Shown here: positions 24,576 to 35,406 of the stretch, one piece after another
Numbering within the stretch: the stretch's first letter is position 1
How the letters are laid out: the number at the start of each line of letters is the position of its first letter
Program-made: the position numbers and the translations under genes
Assembly (NCBI GenBank): GCA_011033025.1
Contig: WFMF01000207.1
Location: forward strand, 186,001 to 250,000
Direction: 5' to 3'
Origin: Beroe forskalii
Taxonomy: Eukaryota > Ctenophora > Nuda > Beroida > Beroidae
Length of the DNA: 64,000 nucleotides
The notes under the pieces: generated by a model
Told to the model about the DNA's origin: nothing
Databases searched by the model: none
The model's input: only the letters and a program-made list of their open reading frames with translations

Positions 24576-27117
24576 TAGTCCAACGCATTTTTGCACTGAC
24601 CCCCAAAATCGAATATAACAAGCCGACCCCACGTGGATCCGTTCATATTGAGTCCCCTGAGGTCCCACAAAAAAGTCTACCAAAATCGGAGTGGGGCAAA
24701 TACGTTTTTTTTTCAATTTTCCCTCAGGTGCATGGGCGCGTATGTTCAAAATACGATATCTCAGCTTCTGAATGAGATACAGACCTCCATGAGCACCTTA
24801 AAATGACCGCAATGGTCGAATTATGTTGGGCGGATGAGGTTTCCGAGGCCCTTAAACCTTTACTTTTTGAGATATCGGCATAAAACCTATACGCGAGTAG
24901 CTTATTTGAACGTACGCAGGTAATATGTATACAAGTCAAACAAATCTCGACATTAACCACCACAAAGTGAAAATACTGAGCTAATCATGCGTGTATCAGA
25001 TGATATTTGGATCAGCTGACGTTACAAAATAGTTCTGAGTGGATTGAATACTGATATTTTGGCTATGCAGTATGCAATTCCCTTAGACACATCTAGATCT
25101 AAAAACTAAATTGTCGAAAATGATGATTAGGTTTATGAGTAGGTTCATGAAGTTGTGTCGACTCCACTTTGGGCTTAACTGAGTTTGAATAATCCAAATA
25201 TAGCTATTTTCATGGTGGTAAGCACTAAGCAGGTATGGCTAGGTAGTAAGCAGCTTCTACAAGAACAGCAAAACCGACATTTGACCAGTGGCGACATATT
25301 TTTGCAATTTAAGAGAGTAAGAGGCAAATGTTATAGAACTGCCTATCAAAGCAACAGGAAGCAGTTCAAATGTAACCTCAGGTGTTTTTTGGAGTGAATT
25401 CCTTCTTGACAGTTAGGTTTGGAAGCCGAAATGCCCTGCTTTTAGCAGGGTGCCCTGCCATGCCCTGCTTTTTGGAAGTTGCCCTGCAAAGCCCTCCTTT
25501 TGCCCTGTTGTGTGGATTTTGCCCTATTTTCTGGGCTCCACGAAATACAATTAAAGAATGGTCGCCTTATTGTATGCCAGGAAGAGGCACCAATTCTAAA
25601 TTGCCCTACTTTCCGATGCTTTCGCCCTAACTATTTTGGGGCATAGAACTGCCCAGCCAAAGGATTCTCAAAGTTCAGCAGAATATATGAATATATCCCA
25701 AAACCCAGCCTACTTACATTTTATAATCTTGGAGTGCATCCAAAATCATTATGCCATTATATATCCTTTCGGATTCTGGACGATGACCATGAAAAGATTC
25801 CCAGAGTGAAATTCTTGAGTTGGGGTTTAAGCAATGATGTATGCTTGAGGAAGGTTTGGTAACAGATAATGTATAATCTGATTGTACACATTGCATGAGG
25901 TCAACAAACGAATGTGAGTATCAAGTATGTCCATGCCAGACCTAAGCTTCTTGAGTTTGTGAGCTTTCGTACTATCTAAGTATCTATCAATCTAGATAAC
26001 TTTTCAACCATGTAAGTTGAGTGGATGGAATTGAAGTTTGAGTTCCTGCCCAGCACCATGATAGGAATTTGCTAACATGTGTTGTTCCATATTATGCTAT
26101 GAAACCAAAGATTCATTATATCAATCTAGACTATATCGTAGTAATGTAACTGGTGTCATCAATTTTTCTGATGGTCTTGTAGTTTTGGATGCTTCATGCT
26201 GTGACGCGAAACGGAACCAATACATTTGAAACTTTCTGATGGTTGACATGAAATGCCAATAATTAATAATTAGCTTTTGAAGTACCCACTATCCAAGGCA
26301 ATTTTTTAAATTAAACCAATAACAGGCTACTATCTTGGTAGTCATTCATATAATAACTTCAAAGTGGAGTCGATGTTCAACTTAAATAATTTTCGGATCT
26401 ATATTATGTGCCTGAGATGAGGGAATTGCATACTGCATAGCCAAAAAAATCAGTATATTCAATCCACTCAGAACTTTAAAACCAACATTTGTCTCTATGG
26501 TTGTTCGTATATGGCCTAGCCTGGCGAGCTTAGTGGATGTCCTTGCTGAACGGCATGTTCAACAAGGAACTGAAGCTGAGAGGTTCCGTTCAGTATGAAC
26601 AACTAATGTGCCAAATGTTGGTATATCCAAAGTGTGTTTCTCAACACAACCCCAGATTGTAATGTCAGCTGATCCAAATATCATCTGATACACGCATAAT
26701 CAGCTCAATACCCTCACTTTGTGGCAGTGAATGTCAGATTTGTTTGACTTGTATACATATTACCTGCGTACGTTCAAATAAGCTTCTCGCGTATAGGTTT
26801 TATGCCGATAACTCAAAAAAGAAAGGTTTTAAGGCCTCGGAAACCTCATCCGCCCAACATAATTCGACCATTTCGGTCATTTTAAGGTGCTCATGGAGGT
26901 CTGTATCTCATTCAGAAGCTGAGATATTGTATTTTGAACACACGCGCCCATGCGCCTGAGGGAAAATTGAAAAAAAATCGTATTTGCCCCACTCCGATTT
27001 TGGTAGACTTTTTTGTAGGACCTCAGGGGACTCAATATGAACAGATCCACGTGAAATCAGCTTGTTATATTCGATTTTGGGGGTCAGCCTATTTTTATGC
27101 AAAAATGCGTTGGACTA
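24576..27117. mobile_element. 2.5 kb transposon with ~600-bp inverted repeats
   Basis: TAGTCCAACGCATTTTTGC at the left end is the reverse complement of the right end. The arms match from about 24576 to 25180 and from about 27117 back to 26350. TTA flanks both sides (24573-24575 and 27118-27120); alternatively the duplication is TA. This fits PIF/Harbinger or Tc1/mariner target choice. The right arm has an extra ~180 bases (about 26483-26664) absent from the left arm. The middle (25180-26350) has only short frames and a run of repeated GCCCTGC words at 25430-25510. No transposase domain was recognised. Confidence 0.7.
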
Positions 27118-27120
27118 TTA

Positions 27121-28000
27121 GATCTTTAAGCTTCGATCAGGTCACATATTTCTCGCTAAATGCGCAACAGCCACGTAAATTATGGTTCCTATGACCTGAT
27201 TATTGATTGCGCATCTGAAATCAGAAATCTGAGAATGGGAAATCATTTCTCTATTTCTATTTTATGAGAATTTATATTTTATGAGCATGACATTAGCATG
27301 ATTTAGATTTTTGCCTACTAGCGATCATAAACATTTAATCAGAGCCCAAAATGATACAAAAGAGAGCTCATTTCTAGTTTATCATTTTTCTTTTGTGCTA
27401 AAAATGAGTTTACTATGATTAATTCACAGTCATCCTTTGATTGACAGAAATTAGGAATCCCCCATTTGATATGCCTAAATATTTCACATTTTTTCAATTT
27501 GACAACGTCCTTTCAGTGCATGATCATATTTTAATATGGAAAACTAAAAGATGAATTTGTATGAATTCTAATTTATGAACTGCACTCAACACATTTTTAT
27601 TACCTAAGGAATAAAAGTCAAGCGTCACAAATCAAGGTGCCTCTTGATTTAATATAGGATGAGAAAATGAGTTTACTATTTGATTTCAATTTTCAACTGA
27701 ACATTATACCATTATCATAATCAGAGGCATATTATCATTAAAATCATGATTAATTAAAGTTTGCACCATTACTTGGTAAATGGTAATACTTTGCATAAAG
27801 TATTCGAGCCGAATTCAATTTGGCCATGACCAGTGACCACTCATAATAATGTTCAAGTAAATAAAGAAATGAGAACATAGCTGCATATTGATTATCGATA
27901 TTATTGTTTTGAACAATTCAATCAAAATTAGCAGGAGCACTCAAAGCAGTAGATAACCTGATAACGTCTTGATTGGAGATACGATAATAAATCAACTAGC
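27121..28000. other. Intergenic, GPCR 3' flank
   Basis: AT-rich with no frame. A TTTATT (AATAAA on the minus strand) near 27596 could serve the minus-strand receptor gene. Confidence 0.35.
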
Positions 28001-29074
28001 TTAATTTTCATGTCCACTGCCGGAAGTAGTCTGAACATTAACTTCAGTAGACCCTGTTTTCTGGGATGTTCTGTTGATCTCAGAATCTTGCCTATGAATT
28101 TTATTCTTCACTCGGCTCACAAAGCTTTCAGCCATCTGCCTGATTTCACTACTTCTGAAAACAACAACAGCAGAGTTGTAAACAGCAAGCGCTATGGGGA
28201 AGAAACACATTATCAAATAGTAGACATAATACATCTCGTAGTGGCCATCGTGCAGGAATTGAGGCATGGCCGAGTAACTGATTGGGAGGATGTTGGCTGC
28301 ACCTAGGAGCATAACCACCCATACAATAACTCCTCCAGACATCAAGAAGACTGTGTTAGTGCTCCGAACTGAAAGTCTTGTTTTGATAAGGTATCCAGCT
28401 GTCATGGCAGAAGACAAGGCTGTTAGTGACATGCTGACAATGGGAAAGATTATATCCACAATCAACTGGGATTTCTCGCCTTTGCAAGGCACTACCCACT
28501 GTGTGACAGATGCAAAGTACGCACAAGAGTGGGCTATGTATTCGATTGTAATTCCAAGGGATATGGCAACGGTAGTGAAGATGTAAAAGACAGAAAATCT
28601 GATGATTGATTTGGTGTGAATTCTTGTCCAGAAGGGGAGAACCAGTGAGATGAATCTGAGAGATGCAAGCAGGGTTATCACAGTCATCATGCAGATACCT
28701 GAAGCCATGGTTATGACGGCAATAGTCCTGGTGATGATACTAGGTGGTTTCCTGTCATAGAACAGTTGTTGATCTGGGGAGAGGAGGGCAACAACTTGCT
28801 GCAAACCACGGACTGTACAGACCAGGAAGTCAGAAAGAGCCAGACATCGGTATATTATTGAGGACGGAGACTTTGTGTCCAGTTGGTTCTTCACGAAAAC
28901 TAGAATGTTGAACAGCATCCCAGGAGGTATGATGATGATAAGCAGAAACCCAAACAAGTAGTTAGCTGCTGCATCTTGGGTGGTTGAATGGTGCACGTAG
29001 GAAACATTGTTCACAGTTAGATTAGTACTTCCGAATATGGCCATGTAACTGGACTCAAACAATGAAATTAACAT
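28001..29074 (-). CDS. Rhodopsin-like seven-transmembrane receptor, divergent
   Basis: An intronless frame of 357 residues. The N-terminus has two N-glycosylation sequons (N18-L-T and N23-V-S). Seven hydrophobic segments follow: about 39-61, 74-96, 115-140, 158-180, 208-230, 242-264 and 280-305. TM1 keeps the Asn in LFNILVFV and TM2 keeps the Asp in LALSDFLV, both class A hallmarks. The DRY site at the end of TM3 reads LRF (SLRFISLVLPF), and NPxxY in TM7 is degraded to NSAVV. The Ser/Thr-rich tail (last ~40 residues) could be phosphorylated. Intronless class A-like receptors of this kind form large expansions in many invertebrates. The ligand cannot be inferred. Confidence 0.75.
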   Translation of the reverse strand: MLISLFESSYMAIFGSTNLTVNNVSYVHHSTTQDAAANYLFGFLLIIIIPPGMLFNILVFVKNQLDTKSPSSIIYRCLALSDFLVCTVRGLQQVVALLSPDQQLFYDRKPPSIITRTIAVITMASGICMMTVITLLASLRFISLVLPFWTRIHTKSIIRFSVFYIFTTVAISLGITIEYIAHSCAYFASVTQWVVPCKGEKSQLIVDIIFPIVSMSLTALSSAMTAGYLIKTRLSVRSTNTVFLMSGGVIVWVVMLLGAANILPISYSAMPQFLHDGHYEMYYVYYLIMCFFPIALAVYNSAVVVFRSSEIRQMAESFVSRVKNKIHRQDSEINRTSQKTGSTEVNVQTTSGSGHEN

Positions 29075-29599
29075 AATTTCAACATTAATTCAAATTAATT
29101 GTTTCTTTATACTTTAAATAGGATGCTACTTATTCAACAAGTTATCCAAGAGTCAACTTTACGGGATAATTTCACACGGGACAATGATTCTGGGGATCGA
29201 AATTCTGGGGGTACGAAATTTGGAGATATTTCTTGGAATATGACAACGTATGATGATGACTTCATATTGAGATTTTATGGGGGAAAATGCATGGATTAGG
29301 GGATCTTTAAAAAATTAACAAATTTCGAACCTTATAAATGTCTCGTTACAAGGAAGATTCAACGTATATCAAAGAAGAACTCGAAATTTGTCCTTGATTT
29401 TGTAATAGAATATTGGAATGAGTTCTATTGTAATATGATACAGTATTTACCACAAAAAGAAACTGACTTTCCATAAACCCCCTGATTTCCATAGAAAGCA
29501 GGAATTATTAAGTACAAAACTGTATCAGTGTATCACATGAATATATTTCACCTGCGATTAAAGAAACAAAATCATATTCTGAGTACAGTAACGGATACA
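29075..29599. other. Intergenic with decayed dispersed repeat
   Basis: Contains GGGGATCGAAATTCTGGGGG followed by TACGAAATTTGG (29194-29225), a motif shared with 40905-40985, 41330-41395 and, loosely, 48225-48320. Confidence 0.4.
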
Positions 29600-29613
29600 T
29601 AAATCATTTTACA

Positions 29614-29818
29614 AAGTACCAAGTAAAACGATCGGGTTCCAACTCAAAGTTTCATGTACTTACCTACAATCTTCAGGGAGGTTCCCTGAAGATTGTACGT
29701 AAGTACATGAAACTTTGAGTTGGAACCCGATCGTTTTACTTGGTACTTTGTATTTCGCTCCTCGTTTCCTCGGAAACTTGTCGAGCACTGTCTTGCAGTT
29801 AGTTCCAGAACTTACTAG
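29614..29818. mobile_element. 205-bp hairpin insert with 14-bp TSD in the CKS 3' flank
   Basis: TAAATCATTTTACA occurs at both edges (29600-29613 and 29819-29832). The insert contains a nearly perfect palindrome (about 29611-29751, arms ~69 bases, one mismatch) and a short tail. Both arms carry GATCGGGTTCCAACTC, which resembles a Pol III box B. A 14-bp duplication suggests LINE-driven retroposition, so a folded SINE is possible. It begins 41 bases past the CKS stop codon and so probably lies in its 3' UTR. Confidence 0.65.
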
Positions 29819-29873
29819 TAAATCATTTTACAGTATATTTCTAAATTACAATAATTACCTTGACTCCTGCATT

Positions 29874-30275
29874 TCAAGCGCCAGCAGTTTGAGTTCCTGT
29901 GTTCTGCTTGCCGATGGGTCGTCTAAAGAGGAGGATGTGCCTCTCAGGGGGGTGGATCATGTAGTGAACCCACCCTGGACTCTGCTGGACACCCAGGTTC
30001 CTCCACTCAGACTCTGTCAGCAGGTGGGTGCAAGGCACCTGAGGTGGGTTTCTAACTTAGCAACTTCATCTACTGCTCTACACAAGAGCTCGTACAATAT
30101 TACAGTATCAATGGCAAAAACATGAACATGATGCTTTACTGATACGAGATAGTTTTCAGCCACAATTTCTCACCTTTTTACTGATAGCTGCAGGAAGAGT
30201 TACATGTCGGTATTCATAGACACTGTCACAGTACTTTTCACTGTATCTTATCAGCTCATTGAGTTCATTCTGCAT
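29874..30275 (-). CDS. CKS1: Cyclin-dependent kinase regulatory subunit (CKS1/2)
   Basis: CKS proteins bind Cdk1/Cdk2 and recognise phosphothreonine on Cdk substrates; they act in cell-cycle control in the nucleus and cytoplasm. Exon 1 (30275-30174) encodes 34 residues with [18 protein letters not shown]. Exon 2 (30038-29874) begins in phase 0 after CCTCAG and encodes [20 protein letters not shown] then [10 protein letters not shown]. This gives 88 residues; vertebrate CKS proteins have 79. The phosphate-binding Arg of EYRHV, the Trp/Gly of PGWVHYM and the C-terminal FRRP are present. The 135-base intron has GTGAGA and CAG ends. The start is the first Met after stops. The N-terminus ([10 protein letters not shown]) is longer and differs from the common SHKQIYYS. 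Confidence 0.92.
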
Positions 30276-31032
30276 CCTACAGTTCTCAAATTTGATTCTT
30301 GGATAATTGGCGAGAAGATGGGAATCACTGAGCTATTACTCTATGAAACTTTTCAATCCAGCCAAAAATATCATGCAACATTTAAATAACAATTCTCAAT
30401 GACACCAGGAATTCAATCTTCACAATTGAGCCAAATTTAAAAGTTTTGATATCCCTCATAAAGTCATAACAGTGCTGACTGCTGAGTCATTGAAAATTGG
30501 TTATAGAGAATCTAGAAAGGAATCAAGTAAAAGAATAATTTCATATCAATGACAAAAATCAAAAAAATCTGATACCTATTTCATATTGCTCAATTTTGAT
30601 TCCATTGATTCATTATTGGTTCAAGTTTGATAGGATTTCTTGATTCAGTTAAATGAGTTACAACTATTATTAAAGACTATAAAAATTCAATAAATAGCAT
30701 CATGAATATGAATAAAAACTGAGATTTCACGTTATCTCTCAAATAGCGTTTATAGGAAAGCAAACTTCCCCATGCCTTATGTAGAGCATATGTCGAATCA
30801 AGCATGACACAAGATATAATTCTGACCGACCACACCAGATTATTGTAGGTGGAGGCTGCGTTTGCAGACAGTTCTATTCTATGAGAAATGGCGATGTTCT
30901 GCTGTTATTGACATCTCTTATGTTGTTGCCAGAGAACTGTGAGTTTCTGTTACTTGTTACTTGCACGTCTATTACCTGAGAAGTTAACGTTAGCAGACTT
31001 TCAAAATTATTGTATTTCAGGGAAGAAAGAAA

Positions 31033-32272
31033 CTATTTAGACTCAAATTGAAAATTCGAAGATATAGATTGACAAATAAAATCAACAATTACAGTTTCTT
31101 TGCCGGGAGTCTGAAGACCAGAGAAAGTGGAGTCCAGTGCAAGTTGGTGCACAACCTCGACTGCTTTTGTCTCGTTAGTAAGCCACAGCTTCACTTTAAC
31201 AGGAAACTCACCCCATCCACGCCTTCTAACTTCAAATGGAGCCTGGGTGGGAAAGTTGTGATTATATTTAATGCTTCACGGAGTCTATTTAACATCACTT
31301 TATGTGGGAGTCTATTCAATAAACATATTTCTTTCAAGTGAGAATTCTTCTCATTAACTTACTTCTGTCAACTCGACAACATCATTAGGAATGTATGTTG
31401 GATCAAGCTGGAAGACAACTTTCGATACAAATGTCTGGATAGCAGGTTCTCCTTGAGGGCTTCGAACATACAGCAACCATTTGTACATGAACCTGAACAT
31501 CGTTAAGTATTTTCGACATCAACAGGTTAACGTCAGATATAATAACAGTATTTAATGCACTTAAACTGGTATGTTCTATTAATGTTTTACAGGAAGAGTT
31601 TGAGTTTATCACAGAACTGAGAACATTCAGCTCATTTGATGACATATGGAAAAAATACAAAGCGCAAAATTATATGAGAACTAAATTCGATTCATATTTA
31701 GATATTTAAAAAAATTATTTCCTAAAACTTACTGTTCACTCATCTTATGCCGTTGATCTGCACGAATGTACTGACTCACATTACCAATTATAATACGCCT
31801 GGTCTTAACAATTTCATCTTCAAGTCGAGGACATCTCCTAGGAACAGACACCCTCGTTTCTTCACATTGATCTGTGTACAGACACCCAAGAAGGTATGAT
31901 CTGATAATTATTTTATGTCACAAAATAACTTCATGAAAATGTACAAAAACAGAGTCAAATAGTTGGCCAACAAAAATATAACTTAATGAAAATGTACAAA
32001 AACAGAGTCAAATACTCAAATAGTAGGCCAACTGATATAATCAAATTACGAGGTTAAACTAGTATAACCTATTAACCTAGTTATATAAATCATTTAATAA
32101 TTTTGGGAAACAGTGTGTTTTGAATTCACCTAAGCTTATCAAGATTCTCCTCTGTTTGATGTAATCTTTCATTGATTGAAGCCAATTCTTTCAGTTTATA
32201 TTCTCTCTCTTCATCCAAAATTTTTGATATTACTTCTTTAGCCTTGTCCATTTTGTCAGTTTGATTTGTCAT
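31033..32272 (-). CDS. YEATS2: Short YEATS2-like protein (coiled coil + YEATS domain)
   Basis: Four exons with consistent splice phases: 32272-32130, 31900-31733, 31492-31363 and 31242-31033, giving 216 residues. Exon 1 is a charged helix (EVISKILDEEREYKLKELAS, then NERLHQTEENLDKLR) matching the N-terminal helix of YEATS2. The YEATS domain follows: IIIGNVSQYI, KWLLYVRSPQGEPAIQTFV, FQLDPTYIPNDVVELTEAPF, RRRGWGEFPVKVKLW and TFSGLQTPGKETVIVDF. YEATS domains read acylated histone lysines; YEATS2 belongs to the ATAC acetyltransferase complex. Vertebrate YEATS2 exceeds 1,400 residues, with a long linker before the domain and a C-terminal histone fold. Both are missing here: the frame stops ten or so residues after the domain. 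More exons could exist if the last stop is skipped by splicing, but I see no good donor. Confidence 0.85.
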
Positions 32273-32979
32273 TTTCTCTTTTCCCACTTATGGAGGTTCA
32301 ACTCTTCTATCATCAAAAATTATTTGAGGGCTTTTTTAAAGACATTTCGACATTCAGCCTATGAAGTATAAAAATTATATCATATTTGGTGGTGCCTGGT
32401 ACCTATTACTGCAAATATGATGGACAGTGTTTCATTTTCATTTTGGGACCTAATCTTACTGTAAGTATTCCAAAAGGGTATTTAAACTGAACTAAATTTC
32501 TAAATTTTACATCTTGGGAGTTGTATAGTACAGTACTTAGAGCATTGAATGATGCATTATTCATCACATCATTCAATCTTTTAATATAATAAATAAAATA
32601 TGTTCATCATGATACCAGTTTATTGGACTTGAATATTTATTTATTTCATTAAAAAATATTGTAAATAACATAAGGCAAAGCTCAAATTCGTGAATGACCT
32701 TCCACGACTTGCAATTGTTTTAAAATTGATAGTGAAATGCAGGGTCACATGGTTTGAGACCTGTTGCTCCCTCCAATAGATCATCAATTTAAGTTAGTTT
32801 GGACTCTAATGGAAACTAAATTGGAAACCATTTCAATTTAGTGATTTTTGAGCTTATCCCAACTAGATAACTGTAAACTTGTGATTCAATATTTCATAAC
32901 ATAATTTTGCATACATAGAATAATTTTTCATACATCTTTAATACAGAATTTTCATGATAATAAACGTTTAAAATTCAGC

Positions 32980-35043
32980 CCCAGTGACAGAACACTGCTG
33001 ATCTGCCACGCTCAGCGTGGCGAGAAGTCGGCCTCTCGAGACGTGATTTTGGTGAAAAATTGACCATAAAGTTGTATAAATTGATGATGTTTTGAAAACT
33101 ATCATAAAATCACAGAAGCATTAAATATGCGGTTGAGAACTTGAATATTCATGCCACCAAATAAAACTCGTGCTGATAACAAATTTGAACGCATTTAATC
33201 ATGGCTCAGATTGAAGGCTCGGCTATGGTAACGATATTTCAGCGGCAAGCATAAGCAGAAATCAATCGGAAGTGAAAACGTAAAGAAAATCACGTCTCTG
33301 AGCTAAGAAATGCGAAATGATGATCTCTGAGGGCAGACGTGATGTGAAATCACGTCTTCGCGCTGAGCGTGGCAAAATGCTGATCTGAGCGCGCAGACGT
33401 GATCTGAAAATCACGTCTCCGCGCTGAGCGTGGCAAAATGCTGATCTGAGCGCGCAGACGTGATCTGAAATCACGTCTCTGATCCGAATGGTATTCCGTA
33501 ATTAAAATATCATCATTACACCGGTTGCCTGTTTCTATTTTGTTACTACCACATGTTCGTTCAATAGGCACTTTTGTATCACCAATACTACATTCTAGTC
33601 TATAATAATTACGTCACATTAAAGAGCTCTCTGATCGTGTTACATGTTAGTACATATATGACATTGTTATGAATAAGAGGTGTTCTGTGATATGAACAGT
33701 ATTACATCCTCTCATTTCAGAATTCAGATGTGCCTTTGATAGATTTGTATTGTTTTGTTGTGTGTACCCACGCTAAATCAGGACAGGACTCAGACTAGAG
33801 TCATGAAAAGATCGAACAACCCGTGCCCAGGGACACGGGACAAGCAAGCTCCAGACTCGGATTAGAGCTTGACCAAACCCAGCACCCCGTGCTCCAACTC
33901 CTGTATTGGAGTATGGCTATTTTGTACCTTTCTATTTCTGCTTTGATTTTTTCACCTTTGCAGTCTGTGAAACCTACTTACTTTCTTTGCCTCTATTAAC
34001 TGCAATACTCGCTTAATGTCGGAAATATGCGTTACACCTCTTTTTTCCACACAAATAACATTCCTAAAACTTCTAACCTCCTTGCTTAGATTAAATACTC
34101 GGTATTTTTCGTTCAGCTGTAGACGCGGACGTGGCAGTTTACCTGATTTATCTTCCCAATTAACAAAAAATAGCAATGTCTCCCTCAGCTTCAATCTACA
34201 TTCTACATAGTGCATTAGCTGTTCGATTTCTTGGCTTTTCGATGGACCCAGCATTAGAAATCCGATCAGCAAACTAAACACTGTCCTTTGTCAAGTTTAA
34301 ACGTTACGGAGAAGCTCAATGTTATAGCTCTATTACCTATGTTATAGATCTATGTTATAGCTCTATGTTATAGCTCTATAGGTACTCGCAGACCTATAAC
34401 TCGTTGTTAGCAGTAATTTTTAATCCAACGTCCAGCTTTGAGTGAGGATTGGCCGATTGGAACTGAGAGCTGGTGTAGTTTAAGTTTCATTCAAACAGCT
34501 CATGTTTTCGTAAAATTCCATATTACGAAGACCCCTTTATCTAATGGCTAATCTCCATTTATTCTTTTTGGTATGTGGTCATTATCTGTCATTATCTGTT
34601 TCTATCTTTGTTATGTAAATTCATTAATTGTACTGTTATTCAATTGAATTTAACAGTACAGAAGCCAAATAATAAAAGTTACGTCGAAACAAAATAAACT
34701 GGCCTTTAATTTAATCGGTCCCATTTTATTAGCCTTTTTACCGGTCCTTTGGACAAAAATCTCCAAGTCGTTTTTGTCTAAATAAGGGCCAATAAAGTAT
34801 ACATTTTTTACTTAAATAAGGGAGCTCTTCCAAGTTCCAAAAGCAAGGTTCTTAGGTCCATCGACTGTCGACGGTCGACAATTCAACGTGCAACCTGAAT
34901 TTTCAATGTTAAATCTTTAAATAGTGTGATCAGACATGATATGCCAAAAATTGAAAGTTGAATAATATGTGCTCTTGAGAGACGTGATCGGTGGTTCCTG
35001 AAATTTGAGATCGGCGAGTTGTTGACTGTGTTCTGTCACTGGG
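32980..35043. mobile_element. hAT-like element 1 with perfect 8-bp TSD
   Basis: The ends are CCCAGTGACAGAACAC and its reverse complement. AATTCAGC lies directly outside both ends (32972-32979 and 35044-35051), a perfect 8-bp duplication as made by hAT transposases. Subterminal direct repeats of about 65 bases lie at 33290-33480 (GCAGACGTGATCTGAAA and TCACGTCT pairs). A minus frame of 109 residues (33952-34281) has no recognised domain, so the element is probably non-autonomous. It lies between the YEATS2-like and DNAJC12-like genes. Confidence 0.75.
34316..34380 (+). repeat. 15-bp tandem repeat
   Basis: Four or five copies of a TATGTTATAGCTCTA unit inside hAT-like element 1. Confidence 0.7.
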
Positions 35044-35406
35044 AATTCAGCATACAAAAATAGGGTGTTTAAAAAACATTAATATTACAATAATATCATG
35101 TGAATAAGCTTGTTCCAATATCCCATAATCCAATTTCGGGATGAGTTGGGATGAAAGAATTTTAATCTCATGGCTGATGTAAAAGTTCATTATATAGCTG
35201 AAAGGAGTGATATTTATACTGCTACAGCAGTTTGTAACATAACTCAAACGTGTATCCACTATGAACTATCTGAGGACTGAATATTTTAAGGAATACTTAC
35301 ATAAAGGTATATATTATTATGATTCCACAATGTGGAGTTACTTTTTAAGTCAAAGACTTATACTGAGAAATGGCATATGATTTCAATTCACAGGTACATC
35401 CAACTA

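Noticed and set aside
29715..30125. 136-residue plus-strand frame
   Set aside because: It lies antisense to CKS exon 2, which has a clear conserved protein and matching splice sites.
33952..34281. 109-residue minus frame as a hAT transposase
   Set aside because: It lacks any hAT dimerisation or catalytic motif I know; left as an uncharacterised frame in the element.
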